Assembly (NCBI RefSeq): GCF_003473485.1
Contig: NC_053045.1
Span: 42,698,494-42,762,493, forward strand
Length of the DNA stretch: 64,000 bases
Source of the DNA: Medicago truncatula
Lineage: Eukaryota > Streptophyta > Magnoliopsida > Fabales > Fabaceae
Direction of reading: 5' to 3'
In this document: positions 45,494-57,386 of the stretch, one piece after another
Layout of the letters: the number at the start of each line of letters is the position of its first letter
Position numbering within the stretch: position 1 is the stretch's first letter
Notes under the pieces: model-generated
The model's input: the letters and a program-made list of their open reading frames with translations, nothing else
What the model was told of the DNA's origin: nothing
Database searches by the model: none
Translations under genes and position numbers: made by a program

Positions 45494-46855
45494 ATGGCTT
45501 TCACTACCAACTGTTCTGAAGAAAGTGAACTGTATCATGCTCAAATCCATTTGTACAAACATGTATACAACTTTGTTAGTTCCATGGCACTCAAATCAGC
45601 CATGGAACTAGGCATAGCTGATGCAATCCATAACCATGGAAAACCAATGACTCTTTCTGAATTAGCCTCATCTTTAAAACTCCACCCTTCTAAAGTTAAC
45701 ATCCTCTATCGATTCTTACGCCTTTTAACACACAATGGCTTCTTTACAAAAACAACAGTGAAAAGTAATGAAGAAGAAGAAACAGCATATGGTCTTACAC
45801 CATCTTCAAAGCTTCTCATAAGTGGAAAATCGACATGTTTATCAACGCTTATTGAAGGAGCGCTTCATGCAAGTTCTATAGACATGTGGAAGTCTTCAAA
45901 GAAATGGTTCAATGAGGATAAGGAACAAACTCTTTTTGAGTGTGCAACAGGAGAGAACTATTGGGATTTTCTTAACAAAGATTCTGAATCTGGTACTTTG
46001 AGTTTGTTTCAAGATGCTATGGCTGCTGATTCTAGAATGTTTAAGCTTGCTCTTCATGAGAACAAGAATGTGTTTGAGGGTTTGGAATCTCTTGTTGATG
46101 TCGCGGGTGGAACCGGTGCTGTCACAAAGCTTATTCATGAAGCATTTCCTCAGATCAAATGCACTGTTTTTGATCAACCACAGGTTGTTGGTAACTTAAC
46201 TGGAAATGAAAATTTGAACTTTGTTAGTGGTGATATGTTCAAGTCTATCCCTCCTGCTGACGCCGTTTTACTCAAGGTATGTATGTTCATCAATTGTTAA
46301 TACCGACACATTAATTTAGACGTACATTTGCTTACGTACAAGCACTTTCATATTTTAAATTATTATTAGTGTCGATATGTTAGTATCAAAGCCGTGTTGT
46401 GTCTGGTGTTTGTGTTAGAGTTTCATACATGAGGAATAAAGATAAATAGGTAAATTAAGCTGCATATTTTGTATCAACCAAATGGCTTAATGAAATCTTT
46501 TTTTTTTTTTTTTTTGAGGGAAGCTTAATGAAATCTTAATATTTTGTTATAGTGGGTTTTGCATGACTGGAATGATGAATTATCCTTAAAGATATTGAAG
46601 AACAGCAAAGAAGCTATTTCACATAAAGGGAAAGATGGAAAAGTGATTATCATTGACATATCAATTGATGAAACAAGTGATGATCGTAGATTAACTGAGT
46701 TGCAATTGGAATATGATTTGGTGATGCTTACAATGTTCCTTGGTAAAGAAAGAACAAAGCAAGAATGGGAAAAACTCATATATGATGCAGGTTTTAGCAG
46801 CTACAAAATTACCCCCATTTCTGGCTTCAAGTCTCTCGTTGAAGTTTATCCTTAA
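45494..46855 (+). CDS. (Iso)flavonoid 4'-O-methyltransferase-like enzyme (HI4'OMT/I4'OMT family), B
   Basis: Exons 45494-46276 and 46553-46855 (AAG|GTATGT ... TATAG|TGGGTT, phase 0) give 361 residues. I start at ATGGCTTTC because gene A starts there too; an in-frame ATG 36 nt upstream (45458) would add 12 residues that gene A lacks. It has the same fold and motifs as gene A. The SAM site reads LVDVAGGTG (200-208), as in characterised HI4'OMTs as I recall them, whereas gene A has LVDVGGGTG. Catalytic His is 265. Differences from A cluster in residues 88-130, a variable loop with a 3-residue deletion, and in a few sites of the C-terminal half. The intron carries a tail-only insertion. The promoter, leader and 3' UTR are alignable with gene A, so this is a recent segmental duplicate. 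Confidence 0.88.
46485..46537 (-). repeat. Tail-only micro-insertion, 23 nt, in the O-methyltransferase B intron
   Basis: GCTTAATGAAATCTT occurs at 46485-46499 and 46523-46537 around an insert that reads TTCCCTC plus an A-run on the minus strand. It lies 16-68 bp upstream of the intron's 3' splice site and inserts a long T-run there, enlarging the polypyrimidine region. Confidence 0.75.
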
Positions 46856-47764
46856 TTTCAAGTTGCAAAAATCAAGTTATGAACTATGAATTCAATAAGT
46901 TTCTTTTCGGAGAGTCAAATTAATAGTGTTTATTGTTTCCTGTTGGAAATTAATTTCTCAAACTTGTTCTTTGAATATATAGATATCATTGTTCCCTACT
47001 AAAAAAAGTAGGTGTTTTCTTTTAGCTAATCAAAGAAAACAATTCATGGGTGAATTATATATGCAACCTAAATAATATATGAAATTCACCCCTTAGTTAC
47101 ATAAAGCTCTTAATGTCTATTTCTAATAATTTCTTCTAATTTGATAAAAAGAATTCACCCATTAACGGTAGGATTCACCCGTTAAATGCATATGTTTTTT
47201 TTTTTTTTTTAAGCAGTATAATGTCTTGAAATTTATTTCTTGATATGAATAAGTGGGGAGTCGGGTTTGAACCCCGACCCCTGCTTCTATAGTGTAATGT
47301 CTCGACCAACTGAATCAAGTGTAAATAATTATGTATCTATATACGAGTAATTCAAGCATCGATAAAAAATAATTAATGTCTATTTTTAATTTCAAATCTA
47401 TAACATATGCAATCATTACAAGGTTCTAATTTGTAACACATACGATTTTCTTGTGTTAATCGGTATCCTTTGCATGTAATTGAATCATAGTTGAAAAATC
47501 TTTCTCAAGAGATTTGGCATTGATGCATGTCCAAGGTTGAACTCAAACTCAAACCACACGAAATAAATCTTACAAAGATTAAGGTTTTTCGAATAAGCCA
47601 ATTCATTTTGGGACCTCGCAAATGCACTCTTTCTGCTATTCCAAGATGATCCTTTTGTATCGGTGTTTTCGCATCGATAATTCATTGGAGATGAGGTTCA
47701 ATAAAAATAGATTCCGATGCAATTCCTTTTTTATTTTTCCTTTTTTATCCCTTTGGTTGAAGGA
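46856..47764. other. 3' flank of O-methyltransferase B and repeat DNA
   Basis: The 3' UTR of gene B is within the first 150 bp. CCATTAACGG / CCCGTTAAAT phrases near 47160 form a short palindrome. From about 47480 the sequence may be part of the LINE remnant that follows, but no domain is recognisable there. Confidence 0.45.
47195..47322 (-). mobile_element. tRNA-derived SINE, minus orientation
   Basis: On the minus strand there is an A-box-like TGATTCAGTTGGTCGAG and a B-box-like GGTCGGGGTTCAAACCC. It ends in a poly(A) tract seen here as T17. It resembles the SINE at 35300 (AGGGGTCGGGGTTC against AGGGGCTGAGGTTC). No clear target duplication was found. Confidence 0.7.
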
Positions 47765-48628
47765 ATTATGTGCTTTAGGAAAGGGGTTGAAAACATCCAA
47801 GATTGGTTTTGGGAGTTTACGAAGAAAAGTATTAGTAATAGAGAAGCAGCGTTTTTTTGGCATGATAGTTGGATAGGGGATAAATATTTCCTCTCCGATT
47901 TCCTTGAATGTTTTTTGCTTTCCACACAAAAGAATAACAAGGTTAGTCAAATGGGTGGGTTGATGAAGAGTGGTGTTGGGATCTTGATTGGAGGAGGGAT
48001 TTTTTTGGAAGGGAGGAACATTTGTTGGGTGAGCTATTGAAACTCCTATATACCTTAAGTGAAAATAGAGAAAGATAAATGGATTTAGATCATTGAATGT
48101 ACAAACATCTTTACATTGAAATCTTTATATTTTACTTTGAGCAGTAAAATTCTTCCTCTTACAGATTTAAGTGTGGCGTCTAGAAGAAGGCTAAGGGAAA
48201 TTTGGACGAGTTTGGCTTTTCGAAAAATTTAAATTTTCTTCTGGCAATTAATCTTTGGTAGACTTCCGACACGCTCAAACTTATCTTGAAGAGGAGCGTT
48301 GCCGGTTGGTGTGACTTCGGATTGTGTGTGATGCTCGGGTAATCAAGAGGAGGAGAATCACTTGTTTTGTAGATGTAGCTTTGTTGGAAGTATTCTGTAC
48401 GCAATTTTTAAATGGATTGGAACAGAGGTGATTTTACTTGGTATATTGTCTAACTCCTTGATTATTTTTCATTCTTTTCTTTGGCTAAAAAGCAAGGGAA
48501 GGGGATTACACTTATTTGGCATGCAAGAATTCGAAAAATTTGGGAAGCGCAAAATAAGGTTTTCTTATATTAAAACTTGGGATATGGAGGAGATCGTAGA
48601 AGTCATCAAAGTCATCTTTTGGAGATGA
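47765..48628 (+). pseudogene. LINE polyprotein remnant: zf-RVT (reverse-transcriptase zinc-binding) region
   Basis: Across several frameshifts and stops the plus strand reads NREAAFFWHDSWIGDKYF, a Trp-His-Asp-Trp-Gly core of the zf-RVT domain. Further pieces follow: LREIWTSLAFRK, FFWQLIFGRLPTRSNLS, RGALPVGVTSDCV, and HLFCRCSFVGSILYAIFKWI, with the Cys/His residues typical of that domain. The end near 48620 (MEEIVEVIKVIFWR) matches the usual tail. No reverse transcriptase core is left upstream. Confidence 0.75.
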
Positions 48629-48660
48629 TTTATTGCTATGAAATTAAGAAAGTCCTTATT

Positions 48661-51019
48661 TTGTACTCCGTAACCAATGATTTTCGAACCCTCTCCTTTG
48701 TTTTATTTCTTTTAGCAGTGACATGTTGCTTTTCATAATTTGTGCCACGGTTTGCTGCTTTTCCTGCTTTTTGCCTCTGCTGCATATTTCCAACTGTTTT
48801 GGATGTTTAGTATGTGTAGGGAGTTATCTTGGACGGTCAGGTTTGGTGCTTAGGTATTTGTTGTATGCTTATTCATCTATGAATAATTTCTTTTCATAAC
48901 TAATTGGTTCAATAGTGCTTCTGATAGATGGTGTTCACGAAAGTATCCAAATAGTGGTTTTGCGAATAATCTATTGAAATATTATAATTTAGCTCAAAAT
49001 TTGTTGCCAGATTTTCATCTGAACATGTTGAGGAAATGTTTTCAAACATCTTATGTGATTTCCACAAGTGGCCTTGTAATATATTGAAATATTATAATTT
49101 AGCTCAAAATTTGTGTAGGTTACAACAAAACTTTGTTCTTAAAATTGACATAATATAATGACTGAACACATTAATTGTCATATCTAAGATGTTTCCAAGA
49201 GTAATATGTTTAGCATCCACAGCATGAGAAATCAGAATTTGTTATTTAATTTCCTTAGACAATTCATTAACGATGATAGCAATGTTCCTTGCTTCAAGAG
49301 AATCATCTAATGCTTTTGCATTCAAAATTAAACGGATGACCTTAAATGAGTATGCTCCAGTATTATTTCCACTCAGATTTGATCATACGTCAACCAATCC
49401 ACATTATGTTCTTTGGCATTCCTATCAAAGAAATGGTGCATAAATGGAACAAATCTTACGCGCATAAACTAGTTTTTACGGTTGATTCAATAAATTTTCA
49501 CCAGTAAATTAAATGAAAGAATTTTTTTTTTGAAGAGGCTAAAAGGAATTATATTACCACATCAAAAGGGACCCCAAGCATAAGGTTTAAATGAAATAAT
49601 ATTATTTGTTGATCAAATGATAAAAATTAAAAAAATAAAAAATAAAAACATTTTCACATGGTGCAAGAGCGTTTTATTTATTGATGTTAGACAAAACCCA
49701 AAAAAATTGCAAATGCTGCTTTATATATAAAATAACTTAGGAAAATGCTAACAAATCCCCTTACGGTACCAATTGAGCTAAGTTCACACGGACGACGTTT
49801 TTCTTTAATAAGTTTACTTTTTTTGGGTTATTGTGATATTGGTACGAAGTTCTCATCGCCGCTTAACAAGGACTAATCTTCGTCGAGGTACATGTGGAGC
49901 ACACAAGGTGTGTTCTTCCCTCTCAACCAGATTTTTTCCATATGTATGAGTAAGGAGTCGAACACCTGACCACGTGCTTATGGAGCTCAAATCACTTGCC
50001 ACTTGGATCAATCAATTGTTGATATTAAGCTTACATATTTAAATATATATTTTTAAATAATTTTTTCGGTTTGTATTAATACAAGTTTTCACAAAGCACA
50101 TAAAAATATTGCTATTGGGCCGGTCCAAAGTTCAATGGAGTAGTCCGATCCAATTTAATTTTTATATTGTTAAATGGGTCAGGCCCAAAAGGCTCGGTTG
50201 TTTTTTGGACTTGTTTGTTGTGAATTCGAAACTCAAAATAACATCAATATATTTAGATGTGTGAGACAAGTATTAATGACAACCAATAACTACAACAGGT
50301 GCAAGCAACAATAATGTATCTAAATTTAATCTAGCAACCAAGTGTATACAAAGCCACAACCGAACCAAAGAACAGCCAGATAAAGAAAGTAGAGAAAATG
50401 TGACAACATACCGAGAATTTGTTCATTCAGTTCGGTCCAGTAATGACCTACATTTGGAGGAGAGAGATCCCTCTACTTCGCTATCAAAAGAGTTTCTTTA
50501 CAAAGAGATACAAAAGAGTTACAAGAAATTAACTTCAACAAGCTCTCCAAGAGCAATCCTAATTTCTACCATTTTCCTGAATTTCTTCCCGTGACCAAGG
50601 AACTCAATAATTTATCTATATCCAAGGTGTTTACAAATTGTTTACCAACTTTATAATCTAACCCCGAAAGGAACCAATCATTTGCCTTTGATTTTCTAGA
50701 TTCATCCAAGTTGCTTACAAAGACAAAACCTCTCATTTGTTTCTCATCTCATCAATCTCTCCTCAAAAGACACCAACTCTTTTTGAAAAGCCTCATCTTT
50801 TAGTTCTTCAAGGTTTATATCTTGACCCTTTGAATCTCACCCTAAAACCATTAAACCATTGGCCTCTAAGTTCCTTAACGTAAAAAAATAAATGAATAAC
50901 ACGTCAATTTTCTAATGAATGTGCTTAAAAGGTTAATGAAGTAAACATTTGCAAACTAAAATGACTAACTTGTTAAAACCTATTATGCGTCGTAAGGACA
51001 TATGTTAAGAAAGTACATA
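48661..51019. other. Intergenic, fragments only
   Basis: ATTGAAATATTATAATTTAG plus CTCAAAATTTGT is directly repeated (about 48972 and 49083). At 49770-50030 a minus-strand tRNA-SINE-like trace is visible (TGATCCAAGTGGCAAGTG, GGTGTTCGACTCC). At 50280-50880 CT-rich, C-rich prose-like sequence suggests an old retroelement but shows no domain. No intact gene is seen. Confidence 0.4.
49195..49370 (-). pseudogene. Unrecognised protein-like fragment with one in-frame stop
   Basis: The minus strand reads GAYSFKVIRLILNAKALDDS, then LEARNIAIIVNELSKEIK, a stop, and QILISHAVDAKHITLGNILD. The composition and codon pattern look like a real coding exon that has gained a stop. I do not recognise the family and do not assign a function. 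Confidence 0.3.
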
Positions 51020-51028
51020 TAATAATTT

Positions 51029-51576
51029 GGCTTAATTACACTTTTGGTCCTACCATTTTGACCAACTCACGAAAATGGTCCTATCTTTTTTAAATCGAAC
51101 AAAATCGTCCTTAAACTATATGTTTTTTGCAGTTTTAGTCCTATCTCCCTATTTCAAACTCCAGAAACGCACATAAATGACAATTTTAGTCCAACCACCT
51201 ATGCTCAACCATGAAATAAACAAAGAATAAAACATGTGGGTACAAGAAATCTACTTTATTCAGCACACTAACCTAATTTCCGAGACATGTTACATACCTG
51301 AAACATGTCTTAGAAATTAGGGTTTTTCTTGGTTTGTGTGCTGAACAAAGTAGATTCCTTGTACCCACATGATTTATTCCTTGTTTATTTCATGGTTGAG
51401 CATAGGTGGTTGGACTAAAACTGTCATTTATGTGCGTTTTTGGAGTTGGAAATAGGGAGATAGGACTAAAACTGCAAAAAAACATATAGTTTAGGGACAA
51501 TTTTGTTCGATTTAAAAGAGGTAGGACCAATTTCGTGAGTTGGTCAAAATGCAAGGACCAAAAGTGTAATTAAGTC
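51029..51576. mobile_element. Mutator-type hairpin MITE, 548 bp, 9-bp TSD
   Basis: It runs from GGCTTAATTACACTTTTGGT to ACCAAAAGTGTAATTAAGTC and is nearly palindromic throughout. The arms include CAACCACCTATGCTCAACCA and GGGTACAAG with their mirrors. TAATAATTT flanks both sides (51020-51028 and 51577-51585). The transcript would be an almost uninterrupted stem of about 250 bp. Confidence 0.93.
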
Positions 51577-51585
51577 TAATAATTT

Positions 51586-52513
51586 TGTCTCGAAAGTCGA
51601 GCACTCAAATTTTAAAAAGTATAAAAATTATTATTTTCAATGCCAAATTTTCACTTTTGACTTTCTTAACATACCCTAAAAACACAAGTTAGCAAGATTG
51701 ATAAAAAAAAAAAAATTAATATAACTATTTTTTGATAACTTTTAGAGCAATTCTCTCTCGTAGACTTTTATTTTGTTGTTTTTACTCTCCCTGTTGATTC
51801 AATTTTCGTATCAATATCTATATTTTTTTTTGTTATCTCTTAATTTATCCCAAAATTATCCCTTCAAATAACATCTAAAAAAATATACCAGGAGGTGGAG
51901 AAGGTTGATAACTCATACACTAGATGCTTGGAGTAAGAAGATTTCCACAAACAGATAAAAGCATGGGACAAAGGCTTTAACTGATTGGGTACTGAGTGGT
52001 AACCCGAGTTAACCAACTAGGGCTGGCAACTAGGCAGGTCCTAAAGTATTAGACCTCTCTATATTTGGTCTTTGGGTCCTTTGCAATTGATGGTTTCTTA
52101 TAAAGGACCTGTCCCTTTAATTACTACTACTTGGATTGATTACTATTTTAGTGATTGAGCACTAAAAATGAATTCCAAAATTTGCCCTTTTCCCTCCCAG
52201 TTCCCAATTTGCCTTCTGGGTTTACTTTCATTCCTGATGGTCAATATCTGCAGCTCCGTTTTCAGTTTCTTTACAACTTACACAAGCATTTATGGCGTTT
52301 TTTTTAGTAAATTTTCATCCCATAAAGAAGAAAATTCATGACAATGACATGTGTATTTATATGAGCTTATAATTCAGCTCAACTCCCACTTTAATTATAA
52401 CGTTATGATGATTTGATTCTTATTGTTGGCCAGTCTAAGGTAGTATCAAATTTGTGTAATTAAAAAGTTAAAAAACGTGTGTGGGTTTGATCTTTACCGT
52501 AGTAGAAATTCAT
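51586..52513. other. Intergenic, no gene seen
   Basis: AT-rich on the left. Around 51880-52260 the sequence is less biased but has no recognised coding sense or repeat structure. Confidence 0.5.
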
Positions 52514-52800
52514 TACTCCCTCCGTTTTCATTTAATTGAGCCATTTTTTCATTGCACACATATTAAGAAAAGTGTATAAATGAAAGTGAGAGAAAAATGA
52601 TTTTGAGTGCTTTTATCAAGTATTTGTGCATTCTTCTTTATCATAAAAGTAAAAGTAGAATATATTGAATTGAGAGTGATAAATGTAGTATTAATTAGAG
52701 TTATAAAGGAAAAAAAGTAATTAATATTGTATTAAAAAGTAAAATGACTCAATTATTTTAGGATAATTTTTTTTTGCAAATGGTTCGATTATTATGGAAC
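52514..52800. mobile_element. MITE remnant of the ACTCCCTCCGTTT type
   Basis: The left end TACTCCCTCCGTTTTCATTT, with TTGAGCCATTTTTTCATTG, is mirrored at the right by AAAATGACTCAATTATTTTA and ATGGTTCGATTATTATGGAAC. The right terminus is eroded, so the boundary is approximate. Confidence 0.55.
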
Positions 52801-55800
52801 ATATAAATTAAGTAATTTTGTCAAATTGATTTTTTATTAACTCAATTCTTTTATTAACTACATTGTAGAATACAGTAGTTTATTTCAATCGAATTGAATG
52901 AAAAATTATTTAGGTTAAATAAGTCTTCGGTTTTGTATTTGGATTATCATCATGAACATTTTACGAAGCAGTTGTGATTGGTGCACTGCATAACACCTCA
53001 TAATTCTGTCACGAAATAAATTTCCGTTGTATATAGCACAATTGATAAATATAATAAGTTTTTAAATTATATAGTCTCTAAATCACCGTTCTCCCTTTTC
53101 TTAAAAGGAATTAGATGATCAACTTACATATATTAAAAAGTAAAAAAAAAATAATAGTAAATTCATCTTAGAATTTGTGTACTTTATGATATAGAAAAAT
53201 TATTATTTGTAGTAATCTTAACCTATGCATAGGATAGACAAACCCTATTTTTATGGTTCATGAACTAAATTGAAAGTTGACTAATAATATTTTAAAAATC
53301 AAAGTGATAGTTTATTTAATGAGCACGTCAAGAAGGTTTCCTTCGTGAAACTTCTCGATGCCTGCGAGTTGTATTTGCAAAGCAAGGGAAAACTTGCAAT
53401 TCCGGATTTCAAGGGAAACATGGGTGGGTCAAGGATTGACTAACCAATGAAAATAAATCGTGAAATGTTTGGTATGTATTCTCTCGCGACATTAAGCATT
53501 TCTGTTATTTAATCCATGTTTAAATGGGAGTTTCTACGGTACATCTTTAAATTAAGGTGTACCGGTACACCTGTTTCATAAATTTACAAGTTAACGATAA
53601 TTTTTATGTAATAAAGAGATATTTATCGACTTTCATATTTTAGAAAATGTTATCCCATAAGAAAAAACATAATTTCATTTTTTATAAGAATTATACTAAA
53701 TTTTTTAATATTTTATTGAAAAAAATAATCAATATTCACTATTATGAGTAATAAAAATAAAAATAAAGTTGAATTTTGCTTTGCCAACACTTTTGAGAAA
53801 TTAAATATAATTATTATAATTATAAATGATAGAAAATATTTTTTTCTAAAGAAAATAAATCATTAAGCTATTCATTTAAATACACAGGTGTATCGGTACA
53901 ATCAAAATTATCGAATGTATCATAGAAATTGTCTGTTTAAATACTTTTATTTACGGCGTATGTTTGTTTCATTTTTTTTTCTTGAGATCCGTGTGCATTT
54001 GTTTAAGTTAGAAGCAAACTCGAACATTGTATTAATTAATTTTTTTAATTTGTCTCATATTAGTTTTACAACTACATCTAACAATGGTTAAATCATCCAA
54101 AAAAATAATCTTAACAATGGCCAAAGTACAAAACTTTACTGCCCTCATCCTCAACGGTTAACATTATATCTTGGGGAACCAAAGACCTATACTTTTCAAT
54201 TTTAATATCAATTGTTAATTACTGAAAGCTTGCATGGTTTATTTCTAGTTTCTAGTTTAAAAGTCTCTGTCTTAGGTTTCTTGTTAACTCTGGCTTTATA
54301 ATTATGGGTATAGGAGTAGGGGGAAGGACTTCAACTTATCTATTTCTAATGTGGCAAGCAACATAAATGGATTGCTTACAAAGTTGGTAATATTTTAGAT
54401 GGACTTCCTTGCAAAATAAGGATTGCGTTGAATCATTAATCTATGCTATATATGTAAAAAATAATAGGGAAGATGTTAATATAGGATTGCTTTCTCTAAC
54501 AAATCGACATATATGCTCTTCTAATTTGGATGGATTCACTACTTTCTTTAAATTTATTGAGACATTATTATATATGAAGGACAATTATATTTACGTGGAA
54601 ATTGAAGACTCTTATAGTTTATTTTTTGTTCTAATTAAGGCTCCATAATTACAGAAACAAACTACCAATATACTACTACTACCAATATACTACTACTTAC
54701 TATTATACCGATTAATGTTCTTTCATCTTCTAATAATACTAAGGAAACAACAGCTTGTATGTCCCTATAGGCTATAGCTATTATACGACAAGAAATATTA
54801 ATTAGTTTAGAGTACTACTTCTATTAGCCATATCCAATTATCATGTAGCTACTAGTCGTTGGCCATAGATAGGGATGTCAATGGGGCGGATCGGGGACGA
54901 ATACTTTACCACCCCCTTCCTCGTCGGTGACAGGGGCAACTTGACTAATTAGTTTACCATTTTTTATAGCGATTTAGTCATTGAACATATTCATATATTT
55001 TTTTAGACAAGGATCACGCATGTGTAGGGTTGGGCATTCCGGGTCAAACTGATCCAATCTGCACGCCCAAACTTAATGTTTTTAAGTGTATCGGGTTGGT
55101 TTGTGTCGGACTTCGGACCACTTGGTGGTTATTTTGGTTTATGTAGGGTTTGATTCAGTTCGAGTGGTAATTTTGGGTCTTATGAAACCTGAACCGAATC
55201 ATTATCATATTTTATATTTTTCTTATAAATAGCTACCCTAAAAAAGTGAAGTTTTTCACTTTATGGTTAGGATAGTTTATCTAAATGAGCATGGATCCTC
55301 TACTTCTATCGGTGTACTTGAGAATTTTCACATACTATGTTGGATAACCATTGGCTAGCTACCAATTTTTGTCTTGGACATATAAATTTTACCCGCTCAA
55401 ATATGTATAGCTTTCTGCTTATTGGTTTTATCAAATGATCATCACGTATATTTAGAGGTATATAATAATATAACCCATCATCATTCAACAAGTGCTTCAC
55501 AGTATTTTCATGTATATATGCACACATATCTTCGATTTGCATTATAAAGTTTTGTATTTTGTCATTTGACAATTAATTACTAAGAGTTAGAGGGTATTTT
55601 TTTTTTTGAAGAAAAGAGTTAGAGGGTATTTCTTACGTATAGATCAAACATTTGATTCTAACTGAGCTAACTCAAATATGAAAAAAATCATATTTGGTAG
55701 GGATGGATCATGGATTCATAGGCCAGTAGGCATGGGTACCAATGATCAACTTAACGTGTCATGTGCAAAGCAATAAAAACCTTTTCAATGGCAAGGGTTG

Positions 55801-57346
55801 GCCTAAAGAATTTTAGAAAGAAAAAAGGTTGTTATAAAAAGGTTGATTAGTTTACCACTTCCTTAATTGGTTAGGCACGGTGATCTGGATTAGCCAATGC
55901 TTTTTGTCAAACAAAACAACCACTGTAATAATTATGATAGGAGTCTAATTGCAAAATCAAAACTTGGGTTGGCAAAGTAATTGGCGGTTTGTAAAGTGAA
56001 ACAAAAATAAAAACATTGTTTAAAAGTAGCATGCAACTTGCCATATCAAGTTTATTTGTCTCTTACGAACATCGTTTCAATCAAAGATTGAATTTGAATA
56101 TTTCTTTCGGTGTAACCAAAGTTTCATTAGTGAGTTGAATTTAACCACTACAATACTATGATATCTGAAAACGGAAAACAGTTTATGGACATTAAACGAA
56201 AATGATGTGTTAGATGAGTGTTGAAAAATTGAAAGTGTCCATATCCAAAATGAAAAAATCGAATATCATTGCTCTGGTTGATCATTTTGCATTATTAATT
56301 AATACTCCTAGTCTAGTTCTGATTAGTTTATAGAAAGTAATTGTGATACAACACAGATACATCGCCAAACAGAAACAGAAAACGGTGCAATACTAGTAGT
56401 ATATTGGCATCCTATGACTCCGTACTATACAATTTAATGTAAATGTAATTTGTAATAATGGCAACAAACGAAATCATTGAAGAACCCACATAGAAAATGA
56501 GATTAAAATCGAAGTGAGAAATGGGAATAAGAAGACCATTGTAATGATTATTTAATATAATCCTTCACAAAAAGAATCTAAGTCCTATCATTGTTAACGA
56601 AGTTAGGGAACATAATAGTAATACTATAATTTTGATAAGATTAGGAAGAAGGATATATGAGAGATTTGGTGAAATAGAAGGGGACAGAATAGACATCCGC
56701 CCGGAAATACAGGGTGACCGTACAACCAAAATAGGATTCACTTCTCAAACAAAAAGTGACTCATTCATTCACTCTTACTTACTTACTACGGTGCACAGTC
56801 TTTGTTTTTCTTTTCTCTCTCTTCTTGTCTGCCACACATCACACCCAAACAGTCTTCAGCATTGCAGTCTCTGCAACACTGCTACTCCTTCAGCATATAG
56901 ACGAACGAGTAAAAGGGTATACACAAATAATAATACCAACAATAATTATCATTAATAACTCCATCAAAAAGGTTAACTTTTTTAGTATTTAATACTTCCT
57001 CCAATCTTGTACTGTACAAAAGAAAATTGGATTGACATAAATTAACGCATCATTCAAAATTTGGATAGAGAAATCATATTTATACCATCACTTGTTTTTA
57101 TTCTTTTTTTTTCCAATAAAAAAAATGGTTATAACAAAAGTTATTTAAAATTGATTGTTCAAATATTATTTCTCGTTTGATTAACATTAAATAGATCAAT
57201 TTTCATTTATTCAACTTTCTTTTATATAAAAAAAAAAAAAAAAAATTCAATGACATTTGAATGATATGAAAAAAGATCCATTCTAGCATAATCAGAAATT
57301 TTGGAATCAAATTTGATCATGAAAATGCCGCAATTACAGTTCTATT
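52801..57346. other. Long intergenic region upstream of the ARF gene
   Basis: I find no intact gene in 4.5 kb. Short open frames at 54409-54648 (plus) and 55306-55572 (minus) are not recognised, and their context does not support them. Other content is a run of GGGTTGGGCATTCCGGGTC-type intergenic repeat at 55030-55200 and one tail-only insertion. The GC-richer patch 56630-56930 (CCGCCCGGAAATACAGGGTG, then CT-rich) could be promoter or an upstream leader exon of the ARF gene. Confidence 0.45.
55582..55631 (-). repeat. Tail-only micro-insertion, 14 nt, with 18-bp direct repeats
   Basis: AAGAGTTAGAGGGTATTT occurs perfectly at 55582-55599 and 55614-55631 around an insert that reads TTCTTC plus A8 on the minus strand. 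Confidence 0.8.
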
Positions 57347-57386
57347 CAACATGTGTTTTTTTTTTTTGAAAGGACAACATGTGTTT
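57347..57386 (-). repeat. Tail-only micro-insertion, 16 nt, with 12-bp direct repeats
   Basis: CAACATGTGTTT occurs at 57347-57358 and 57375-57386 around an insert that reads TCCTTTC plus A9 on the minus strand. The insert is almost the same as the one at 21788-21802. Confidence 0.75.

Noticed and set aside
45458..46300. Reading through the O-methyltransferase exon 1 end as a short protein
   Set aside because: A consensus GT donor at the conserved LLK position and a matching exon 2 make the spliced form clear in both genes.
56632..56955. 107-codon plus frame upstream of ARF3
   Set aside because: CT-rich composition and no similarity; more likely promoter or leader sequence.
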